NCBI GenBank assembly: GCA_964410485.1
Contig: CAYPHJ010000010.1
Coordinates: forward strand, 1 to 64,000
Length of the DNA stretch: 64,000 nucleotides
Direction: 5' to 3'
Origin: CAYPHJ01 sp964410485
GTDB lineage: Bacteria; Desulfobacterota; Binatia; UBA9968
Under the pieces are notes generated by a model. That model did not search any database. It was not told the DNA's origin and saw nothing but the letters and a program-made list of their open reading frames with translations. The translations under genes were made by a program, and so were the position numbers. Positions 1 to 7,135 of this stretch are shown here, piece by piece; the first letter of the stretch is position 1; each line of letters begins with the position of its first letter.

Positions 1-106
1 GGTCATAGCGTTGCTTGATGTGGTCTATGTTAACCGTCGCAGCAACCCCGGGCATGTGATAGAGCGCGTGCAGACAGCGGGAGAGATTGGGGTACTCGGC
101 GAATCC
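1..106 (-). pseudogene. C-terminal fragment of a glutathionyl-hydroquinone reductase (YqjG/ECM4-like)
   Basis: Reading the minus strand from about 106 down to 1 gives residues resembling the conserved end of the omega-class glutathione transferase family that reduces glutathionyl-hydroquinones: EYPNLS, then a short helix, then MPGVAATVNIDHIK. The frame stays open upstream to about 190, but those codons no longer resemble the family, which should show a VYxxHFKCN-type stretch just before. I therefore read this as a truncated or recombined remnant, with the true C-terminus lying outside the window. It could instead be the end of a diverged intact gene using the open codons upstream. Confidence 0.45.
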
Positions 107-431
107 GCCTGAGATTACGAAAGACGCTTTCGTGACGCACGAAGCGGCCGCGTGTTTTCTTTGTGTCATACCACGTGTCGTGCCATAAACCATTCATTAG
201 CCGTCCCGTAGCCGTCCCATACGTTCTCCCACGGTTTTCAGTATCTCCATAAGCCTATCAGTCAGGAGCATCAGATCAATGTAATGCTCATCCAGCGCAA
301 AGGCCGAGCTACGAGATTACCATCATTGTCTTTGCGCTTCTTGTGCCGGACAGTGAAATAAGGTTAAACAAAGGGGCAAGATGGCTTGCCGAGCTGAGTG
401 CTGTTAGCTTGGCACGAAGGGAGGGAAATAG
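107..431. other. Intergenic region with an 11-nt tandem duplication
   Basis: No convincing gene. Two adjacent 11-nt units (tagccgtcccg at 198-208 and tagccgtccca at 209-219) form a small direct repeat. A short minus-strand open stretch around 200-320 has no family resemblance. The last bases (GGGAGGG at about 420) are the ribosome binding site of the next gene. Confidence 0.4.
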
Positions 432-1475
432 ATGAAAAAAGAAAACCGAGGCAAAGCTCTGAGTCTTAGCTGGGCGTTCGTATTGTTATTCCTCTCGGCC
501 GGTGTGCAGCCTGGACTAGCGGGCGAGGCAAATAAAAGCTTTTATGAAGGTCGCCAGCTCCGAGTTATCGCGGGGTTCCCCCCTGGGGGAGGCTATGATC
601 TATATGCCCGAGCGATTGCGCGGCACCTGCCAAAGCACATCCCGGGGCAACCCGCGGTATTGGTCCAGAATATGCCGGGGGCGGGAAGTATGGTCACAGC
701 GAATTACCTTTACAATGTTGCCAAGCCGGATGGCCTGACCGTGGGGGTTTTCTCTCGCGCGCTGCCATTTGCCCAGCTGGTGGGTACCAAAGGGGTGGAA
801 TTCGACGCCCGCAAGTTCAATTGGATCGGCAGCCCTAATCAGGAAGTAAGTTTTTGCGCTATTCGAGCCGATAGCGGGATTAGCTCTTTGGATCAAGCTG
901 TAAAGAAACCTGAGGCAGTGATCTTCGGAGCAAGCGGCCCTGGCGCTGATACTGCGCAATTTCCATTGGCCCTTAACGAGGCGTTGCAGACCGAATTCAA
1001 ACGTATCATGGGTTACGGAGGTATCCCTCCCATTTTGGCAGCGGTGGAGCGCGGGGAAGTTAATGCTTTTTGCGCCTCCTGGGGTTCGGTCAAGTTGCTA
1101 AAACCAGACTGGTTCAAAGAGAAATTCGTGCATGTGATTGTCCAATTCGGCATGGAAGGGCATTCCGAGTTGAGCGGAGTCCCCCTGCTCTTGCAGTATG
1201 CCAAGAGCGACAGGGATCGGCGTTTCTTAGAAGTTCTCCTGTCGCGGCAGGTCACGGCATACCCATTTGCGGCTCCTCCCGGAACTCCGGCTGAACGATT
1301 AAAGATTCTTCGCAACGCCTTTAACAAGACGATGCAGGACCCCGTCTTTCTCCGTGAGAGCGAGAAGATGGGTCTGGAGGTCAACCCCGTATCGGCTGAA
1401 AGGATTCAGAAGCTGGTCAACGAGATTTTTACCATAGATCCGGAAGTGCGTAAGCGACTGGAGATCTTCAAATGA
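432..1475 (+). CDS. Tripartite tricarboxylate transporter (TctC/Bug family) solute-binding receptor
   Basis: Periplasmic receptor of 347 aa that would bind a small carboxylate or aromatic acid. A signal peptide with a basic start (MKKENRGK) and a hydrophobic core ends near residue 30. The mature part opens with FYEGRQLRVIAGFPPGGGYD, the Bug-family first strand and ligand loop, followed by the conserved NMPGAGSM and NYLYNVAKPDG segments. Length suits the family (about 320-350 aa). The ATG follows a strong GGGAGGG site. No TctA or TctB membrane subunit lies next to it; orphan receptors are common in this family, so the partner and ligand cannot be told from sequence. Confidence 0.9.
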   Translation: MKKENRGKALSLSWAFVLLFLSAGVQPGLAGEANKSFYEGRQLRVIAGFPPGGGYDLYARAIARHLPKHIPGQPAVLVQNMPGAGSMVTANYLYNVAKPDGLTVGVFSRALPFAQLVGTKGVEFDARKFNWIGSPNQEVSFCAIRADSGISSLDQAVKKPEAVIFGASGPGADTAQFPLALNEALQTEFKRIMGYGGIPPILAAVERGEVNAFCASWGSVKLLKPDWFKEKFVHVIVQFGMEGHSELSGVPLLLQYAKSDRDRRFLEVLLSRQVTAYPFAAPPGTPAERLKILRNAFNKTMQDPVFLRESEKMGLEVNPVSAERIQKLVNEIFTIDPEVRKRLEIFK

Positions 1476-1663
1476 GGGGAGCCCAGCGAGAATTCAAACG
1501 CAGGGAACGCAGAGGTTAAGGTCCACGCGGCCATTCCGTTTTCTGGACGGTGAACTGCCGTTGCTTCTACAAATTTCGCATCTGCTGGCTTTTCTCGATC
1601 GGCAGTCTTTATAGGCGCGTGCTTAGCGTATTCCAGTGCGCTGGCGGTCCGAACAGTGCTCAT

Positions 1664-2776
1664 TTAATCCAACCAGTCTTGCTCTTTGAGCTTGCGCGGA
1701 AGATAGTTCTTGGTCAAGTACTGGAAGTCCTTGTTGGCGAGCGCGTCCAGCTCGTACTTGAGGCCGCTCGAGAGCATTCCTTTGATTTCTTCCTGCCACT
1801 GCTTTTTTTGAAACCAACGATACTTGAGCAGCTCGCGGGCGCGATTGATGTCTTTGTCATTGAGCTTGATGCCGACGTTGCGCGGAAGACCATAGCGATC
1901 GGGGTCGGCACTCGAAAAGCCGATGAACTTGGCCTTGGGGATGGCCATGCGCTGGCTCTCAAAAGCTAAATTGATCGATCCCTGCTTGACGACCGAGTAG
2001 ATGTAGTAGCCCCAAGGATCGTTGTCCACCAGGACATAAACGGGAAGGTTGTGCTCCTGGTGCAGCCGCCGCGCCAAGCGCCTGACACCGCGAGGCGGCT
2101 GGCCATTCCCCGTGAGCAGGATGCAGTTGTAGCGGCGCCAGAACTTGTCCTCGGAAAGGCGGTTCCATTGGGTACCTTTCTCGACGAGGAGAACGAAATC
2201 GGCCGTGCATCTGGAGATCTGAATATATTCCGGCTCCACAATCGAGGGGACCGAATACCCGCCTTTGCCCAAGCGTGTGCAATCGACTCGGTCGCCATCG
2301 TCAACCAACACCAGGGGGCCCACGACGGTACCGGAATTCTCGGCGCGCACGTGCAGTTCCTCGCGCAGGGCCTCCAGCGTGACTTCAAGATCTTCGATCA
2401 GCGGGTCGGATTCGTTCTGGCTGTCGAAGGTATTTTCGTGCGAGTTCTTGATCGTGTGCTTGGTGCGGTAGTAGATCTCCCGAAGAGACGTCGTGAGATT
2501 CGCCCGCTGCAACTCGGCGAGGGCGTCGGCTACCAGGACAGTCTGCATGAACTTCTTGGCCATCCCGACGTTAAAGAACGACCGCGCCTGCTTTCTGCGG
2601 CCCAGCTCGATCAAGCCCCGTTTCTCGTCGAACGTGACGTTTGCCAGGCTTCGTACGGGGATCGAAAGAGTGGGATCCTTGCTCTTGTCGGCGGCCGTAA
2701 TGACGAGATCGGCCACTCCGACGAGCTTCTTTTCGACGGCTCCGTTCTTATTTATTTTTGTTTGTTTTCGCGCCAT
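1664..2776 (-). CDS. top6A: DNA topoisomerase VI subunit A (Spo11-like)
   Basis: Catalytic DNA-cleaving subunit of the type IIB topoisomerase, which makes two-base-staggered double-strand breaks and relaxes supercoils with subunit B. About 370 aa from the chosen ATG. Visible landmarks are the winged-helix active-site tyrosine in SLREIYYRTKHTI, the Toprim glutamate in VLLVEKGTQ and the Toprim DxD in VYVLVDNDPWGYYIYS, followed by the RYGLPRNVGIKLN stretch. The longer reading frame to 2836 needs a TTG start and overlaps subunit B by 89 nt; the ATG at 2776 gives MARKQTK and a 29-nt overlap, so I prefer it. Co-transcribed with subunit B, the usual archaeal arrangement. Bacterial copies are sporadic. 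Confidence 0.9.
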   Translation of the reverse strand: MARKQTKINKNGAVEKKLVGVADLVITAADKSKDPTLSIPVRSLANVTFDEKRGLIELGRRKQARSFFNVGMAKKFMQTVLVADALAELQRANLTTSLREIYYRTKHTIKNSHENTFDSQNESDPLIEDLEVTLEALREELHVRAENSGTVVGPLVLVDDGDRVDCTRLGKGGYSVPSIVEPEYIQISRCTADFVLLVEKGTQWNRLSEDKFWRRYNCILLTGNGQPPRGVRRLARRLHQEHNLPVYVLVDNDPWGYYIYSVVKQGSINLAFESQRMAIPKAKFIGFSSADPDRYGLPRNVGIKLNDKDINRARELLKYRWFQKKQWQEEIKGMLSSGLKYELDALANKDFQYLTKNYLPRKLKEQDWLD

Positions 2777-4814
2777 GTTTTTTCCCGCTCTTGTGACTGG
2801 GTTTTGCATGCTTGGCGGCGTTGCTGTTGCTGACAAACGGAAGAACGGTTTGTTCCTGACCGCGTGCTCCTACCCGGCTCTTTGCCTTGACTTTGACCGC
2901 TTTGCCCTTTGTCGTAGAGCCGACTGTTGCCTGCGCCAGTGCCGGCAACGTGGGTTCCTCTTCTTCTCTGGCGGCCCGTTCCGCCGGGGTGTCATCGTTT
3001 CGCCCATGAGGCAAGACCGGCGCTTCGCCTTCGGTGCCATCGGCAGTGACGATGATCGAATGGGGAAGACCTTCCGGACCCGCGCCATGATTGTCCAACA
3101 CCTCGTTGATCTTCTCACCGCCAGTCCGTTTGACGGCAATTCGTTGTAGCTGGCCCTTGAGTTTTTCCGCTTCGAGTTTGCCGCCCTTCAGGCGCTTGCA
3201 CGCTTCGACGACCTCCTCGATGTAGAGCTCGAAAATATTGCGCCGGCGGAACTCGCTCTTAGCGCGCTCCCGCCGCCTGAGAAAAACACCAAGCCGCCGC
3301 CCACACTCCTGCAGGGCCAGCTTGATCTCTTTGCGAATTTCATCGTAGTCGGCGATCGCTTCTTTGGATTCGCTGGTAAAAGGAACCCAGACCGACGCCA
3401 TGTGAACGAAGATCACCATGGGACCCGCTGGAAGCGCACCCTTTGATTGGGGAACACCATAGTTACGCCAGGTGGTATCGAGCACCGCCTTGAAAGTCGC
3501 GCAGGCTGATTGTTGATAGAGAAGCGGCACGCGATTGGCGTAGCGAATGACGCGGGCCAACTCATTATCATCGTTTCTCTCTTCCCCTTCGGCGAGCGGC
3601 TCGGAAAGTGCAGTGTTATTGACAGGCTGTTCCGGCCCTTTCCCGTAGGCCAAACCCGCCTCAATAATGAAAGGATTGCCACGGTAGACCGCCGGCGGCC
3701 GGGTCACTGCAGTGTAAAAATCGCCTTTGATTTGTTTGTACAAGCCGTGCAGAATCGCTTTTTCGCCGATGGGGGATATACAGTTGCTCGGCGGTGCCAT
3801 AATCTTGGTCGCCTGAATCACGCTATACAGCGTTTCAGCGGCTTCGCCGTGGATGTTTCGCGGCAGTGCGGCGGGGGAAATCTTTGCTGCCTTGCAGATT
3901 TCCTGGGCGAGATTGGCGGAGATTCGGCTGAAGTCACTTGCCAGAAAACCCGCAACCGAGTGGCTCTTGGTGTCGTGCAACATCTTGAGCAACATGCCAA
4001 ACTCAATGCCGTAGGGATGCGGCTTGATCTCGCGTGGCTGAGGAGGCAATTCGTGAAGGGTGCGCGGGTATTCCTTAGTTTCATCCTCGGGCGTGTGATA
4101 GACGAGCTTGACGTGGGGATTGGCAATGGCCGTTTGTTCGAGATACTCCTCCACGGAGGCTCTCCCCTTCTGGTAGCGGCCCTCGATCTCGAGAGTGACT
4201 TGAGTGCCACGATGATTCTCCCAGTCGATGCGCTTGTTTTCGAAGATGCGCGGCTCGTTTTTCTTTGTGTCGATCTGGACTTCGAAATAGTGTGCAGGCG
4301 TCCGCGCACCGGTGCGCGAGATAATCTGCACCGGCTTGCCGGTCGTGAGTTGTGCGTACATCCCGGCGGCGGAAATGCCAATCCCTTGCTGGCCGCGGCT
4401 CATCCGTAGCCGATGGAATTTGGATCCGTAGAGAAGCTTCGCGAAAATCCGCGGAATCTGTTGGCGCACAATGCCGGGACCATAGTCGATGACGGTGATG
4501 CGGAAGCGGTTCGCCTGACTCGGGGCAGGTGGGCTCTTGCCGTTCGAGGCTACCTCAAGCTTGACCACGACATCCGGCAGAATTCCCGCTTCCTCACAGG
4601 CGTCGAGAGCATTATCGACGGCCTCCTTGACACAGGTAAGTAGCGCTTTTCGCGGATTATCGAAGCCCAGCAAATGCCGGTTCTTGGTAAAGAATTCTGA
4701 AACGGAGATCTCACGCTGGCGCGCTCCCATCTCCGCCGCCGATACGGTGAGTTTCTGCTCGGCGGGTTGAGTATCGGCTATCGCTGTGTTCGTCTTCATC
4801 ATGAGTTTAGGCAT
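2748..4814 (-). CDS. top6B: DNA topoisomerase VI subunit B (GHKL ATPase)
   Basis: ATPase subunit whose ATP-driven dimerisation opens and closes the DNA gate of topoisomerase VI. 688 aa. The N-terminal GHKL fold shows the N box (KEAVDNALDACEE), DYGPGI, and the lid GSKFHRLRMSRGQQGIGIS. An H2TH-like segment follows (about residues 260-370). The transducer domain includes HMASVWVPFTSESKEAIA, matching the switch-lysine region. The last ~90 residues are acidic, then lysine-rich and low in complexity (KSGKKHGAKTNKNK), an extension that may touch DNA or be disordered. First gene of the operon with top6A. About 300 nt separate it from the divergent thiD. Confidence 0.93.
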   Translation of the reverse strand: MPKLMMKTNTAIADTQPAEQKLTVSAAEMGARQREISVSEFFTKNRHLLGFDNPRKALLTCVKEAVDNALDACEEAGILPDVVVKLEVASNGKSPPAPSQANRFRITVIDYGPGIVRQQIPRIFAKLLYGSKFHRLRMSRGQQGIGISAAGMYAQLTTGKPVQIISRTGARTPAHYFEVQIDTKKNEPRIFENKRIDWENHRGTQVTLEIEGRYQKGRASVEEYLEQTAIANPHVKLVYHTPEDETKEYPRTLHELPPQPREIKPHPYGIEFGMLLKMLHDTKSHSVAGFLASDFSRISANLAQEICKAAKISPAALPRNIHGEAAETLYSVIQATKIMAPPSNCISPIGEKAILHGLYKQIKGDFYTAVTRPPAVYRGNPFIIEAGLAYGKGPEQPVNNTALSEPLAEGEERNDDNELARVIRYANRVPLLYQQSACATFKAVLDTTWRNYGVPQSKGALPAGPMVIFVHMASVWVPFTSESKEAIADYDEIRKEIKLALQECGRRLGVFLRRRERAKSEFRRRNIFELYIEEVVEACKRLKGGKLEAEKLKGQLQRIAVKRTGGEKINEVLDNHGAGPEGLPHSIIVTADGTEGEAPVLPHGRNDDTPAERAAREEEEPTLPALAQATVGSTTKGKAVKVKAKSRVGARGQEQTVLPFVSNSNAAKHAKPSHKSGKKHGAKTNKNK

Positions 4815-5113
4815 CTTTGTTGTTGTTCTCCGGGTTATGAGATTTTGCCGTTCGATCCGGAAAGGACTGACTGCTCAATGGCCGGCCGCAGGACAATTAC
4901 CACGAGACTCGACCATTGCTATCCTGCGCGAGTACAGTTGTAAGTTGATGCTCACGGAATGTTTGGGTCTGCGGCTGCAAAGTCACGGTATGGTCGCGGC
5001 GCAGCTGAACGGATTATATCAGAAAGTGTAAATTTTTGTACCCTCGACACGAATTTTTGTTGAGTGGTGGAGAGATCGCTCACGGAGCGCAGGTCTGATA
5101 GGATGCCGTTCTC

Positions 5114-5914
5114 ATGAAATCCATTGCCAAAGCGTTGACCATTGCGGGATCGGATTCAGGCGCCGGCGCGGGGATTCAGGCCGACCTCAAGACGTTTGCC
5201 GCGCTCGGCGTCTATGGAACATCCGCGATCACGGCCATTACGGCGCAGAATACAGTCGCAGTGACAAAGATTTTCGAGCTGAGTCCGCGCATCGTCGCGG
5301 CGCAGATCGATACCATTGTTGATGACATCGGAGTCGGTGCCACAAAGACCGGTATGTTAGCCAATTCGCGCATCATCGAAACAGTGGCGAGGAAAATACG
5401 CGAACATGATCTGAAAAACCTAGTGGTGGATCCAGTCATGGTAGCCAAAAGTGGGGACATGCTTCTACGCAAGGATGCCGTGGCGGCGTTGCGCTCGCGC
5501 TTGATTCCCTTGGCGGCCGTGGTCACGCCGAACATTCCCGAAGCGGAAGCTCTGACCGGCATGCGCATTTCGTCCGCGCGTGAAGTAGAGGCGGCCGCGG
5601 CTCGACTCATCGACATGGGAGCGAGAACCGTCGTCATTAAAGGCGGTCACCGCAAAGGCGCTGCCGTCGACTTATTTTTTGATGGCAGCCATTTTCACGA
5701 GTTCCACTCTCCCCGTATTCGCACGCGGCATACTCACGGGACCGGCTGCACGTTTTCAGCCGCCATTGCAGCTTACCTGGCGCGCGGTGAAAACGTCCGC
5801 ACGGCCGTTGGCCGCGCGAAACGGTTCATCATTGGGGCCATTCGGCATGCATTTGCGATCGGCGCGGGGCACGGCCCAACCCACCACTTCTATCGCTACT
5901 GGCGTGCTAATTAG
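5114..5914 (+). CDS. thiD: Hydroxymethylpyrimidine/phosphomethylpyrimidine kinase
   Basis: Cytosolic ribokinase-fold enzyme that phosphorylates HMP and HMP-phosphate to HMP-pyrophosphate for thiamine synthesis. 266 aa, the usual size. Evidence: the N-terminal TIAGSDSGAGAGIQADLKTF signature, AITAQNT, the LVVDPVMVAKSGDMLL strand and the C-terminal anion hole GTGCTFSAAIAAYL with its catalytic aspartate region replaced by the usual GxGC. No other thiamine genes adjoin it. A GC-rich stem (ctccggg/cccggag, 5919-5943) just downstream might help end transcription but lacks a T run. Confidence 0.93.
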   Translation: MKSIAKALTIAGSDSGAGAGIQADLKTFAALGVYGTSAITAITAQNTVAVTKIFELSPRIVAAQIDTIVDDIGVGATKTGMLANSRIIETVARKIREHDLKNLVVDPVMVAKSGDMLLRKDAVAALRSRLIPLAAVVTPNIPEAEALTGMRISSAREVEAAAARLIDMGARTVVIKGGHRKGAAVDLFFDGSHFHEFHSPRIRTRHTHGTGCTFSAAIAAYLARGENVRTAVGRAKRFIIGAIRHAFAIGAGHGPTHHFYRYWRAN

Positions 5915-6133
5915 AACTCCGGGAGGAGGTTTCTAGCCCGGAGCCGGTGCACTCGCTGGCGCAGAGCAGGATCATAATAGCATCCGCGGATCATTCGTGT
6001 AGAACACTGCTGTCCAAAATAGATAAAAGCTCCTGGCTGGACATTGATTTGCCTATGATATTTTGGAGTTTTTATAGTTTTTATCATTTTTAAATCGAGG
6101 CCTTCGTGGAATTTTGTTCGCTGACCGCTAAGA

Positions 6134-6231
6134 AAATCCCCCTTAATCCCCCTTTTCAAAGGGGGAAATCTCTAAGAGGACCGTTTCCCCTCTTTGGAAA
6201 AGGGGGCCGGCCCGCAGGACCGGGGGGATTT
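6134..6231. repeat. Intergenic palindromic element AAATCCCCC...GGGGGATTT
   Basis: The ends AAATCCCCC (6134-6142) and GGGGGATTT (6223-6231) are inverted copies. Inside are further complementary G and C runs (CCCCCTTTT, AAAGGGGG, TTTCCCCTCTTTGGAAAAGGGGG), so the whole 98 nt can fold into a stacked hairpin. Elements with such ends are common dispersed repeats in environmental bacterial genomes. It lies in the 429-nt space between the convergent thiD and cupredoxin genes, which otherwise holds only the terminator next to it. Confidence 0.7.
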
Positions 6232-6286
6232 GCGTGTAGTCACATTTTCATAAGAGGCGCGAAGCCCGCTAGGAATTCAAGATTCC

Positions 6287-6329
6287 GCGACAAAAAAAGG
6301 CACTCCGAGGGAGTGCCTTTTTTTGTCGC
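6287..6329 (-). terminator. Perfect 20-bp intrinsic terminator
   Basis: Left arm 6287-6306 and right arm 6310-6329 are exact inverted complements of 20 nt around a GAG loop. Each arm contains a run of seven A or T, so the GC-rich inner stem (ggcactcc/ggagtgcc) is followed by a T tract on both strands. It ends the cupredoxin transcript (stop 14 nt away) and could also stop read-through from thiD. Confidence 0.9.
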
Positions 6330-6343
6330 ACGATCCAATTCAG

Positions 6344-7060
6344 TTATTTTCCGGCCATTTCGAAACTTACTTTGGCGTCCTCTTTGGCTTTCACGGTCAC
6401 TTTTTGGGTCTGCGTCCCCAGCCTTTCGTGCCAAACCTGCACGGTATAGGTCCCCGGCGGAACGTCTGTCAGCTTGAAGCTCCCGGACTTGTCCGTGACA
6501 CTAAAGTAGGGATTCGCAGTGACAACCAGCCATCCATCCATCCAGCTGTGCACGTCGCACCTGAGCTGAATGTTCTCCGGCTTCTCGATTTTGGGGAGGG
6601 TCATGCTCTTTCTAAACTTCGGTTGCGCCATATTGAAAGGCTTGTTGGCCTTGGCGCTGCCATTGACGTTGTGAAGAATCCCGTCCGGGTTTAGGACTTC
6701 GACCGGAGTTCCAACCATAAAAGCCAAAACGTGCGGACTGTACTCACATCCCTTCTGATCGATGGTGACCTTTTTTTGATCAGCCTTCTTGCCTTTTTGA
6801 ATGTCCGTAATCGTCACCACCGCGTTTATTAGATTGCCGTCCGTTACAAGCAATGATCGGTCCAATTTGGGTGTCTTGCCGCATACTTCCGCATCCCTGT
6901 TAACGTCGAGCTTGCGCGGCTGCGGGGCAGTGCCCTTGAATTTCACGGTTCCTGATATGGCTCCCCCATCCTTCACACCGACTGCCTGATAACTCCAGGC
7001 GCTGGGCGCCAGCACCAGCGACGCTGCAATCATCAGCGTTCCTAAGCCCAATCTATTCAT
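6344..7060 (-). CDS. Secreted cupredoxin-like protein with carboxypeptidase-regulatory-like C-terminus
   Basis: 238 aa with a clear signal peptide (MNRLGLGTLMIAASLVLAPSAWS). The central domain has a plastocyanin-like metal-site pattern: a histidine in ILHNVNGSAK, then the C-x2-H-x3-M arrangement in LRCDVHSWMDGW. The C-terminal ~60 residues (GSFKLTDVPPGTYTVQVWHE) match the small beta-sandwich of carboxypeptidase-regulatory domains. It is the last gene of the cytochrome bc operon, 75 nt past the octaheme cytochrome, with a strong AAGGAGG site, so a periplasmic electron-carrier or copper-binding role for that complex is a reasonable inference. The family is often labelled methylamine utilisation protein without evidence for that role. 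Confidence 0.75.
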   Translation of the reverse strand: MNRLGLGTLMIAASLVLAPSAWSYQAVGVKDGGAISGTVKFKGTAPQPRKLDVNRDAEVCGKTPKLDRSLLVTDGNLINAVVTITDIQKGKKADQKKVTIDQKGCEYSPHVLAFMVGTPVEVLNPDGILHNVNGSAKANKPFNMAQPKFRKSMTLPKIEKPENIQLRCDVHSWMDGWLVVTANPYFSVTDKSGSFKLTDVPPGTYTVQVWHERLGTQTQKVTVKAKEDAKVSFEMAGK

Positions 7061-7135
7061 ACGGTCCTCCTTAGAGATTTTGCTCGTGCTAATATACCTA
7101 CCGTATTTATATAGACGTGCAAGATGGCCCTGACT

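Noticed and set aside
2051..2833. Plus-strand frame of 260 codons opposite top6A
   Set aside because: It mirrors the third-position bias of top6A on the other strand and shows no family match or ribosome site.
5911..6159. Minus-strand frame of 82 codons after thiD
   Set aside because: Covers a palindromic element and has no family match or good start.
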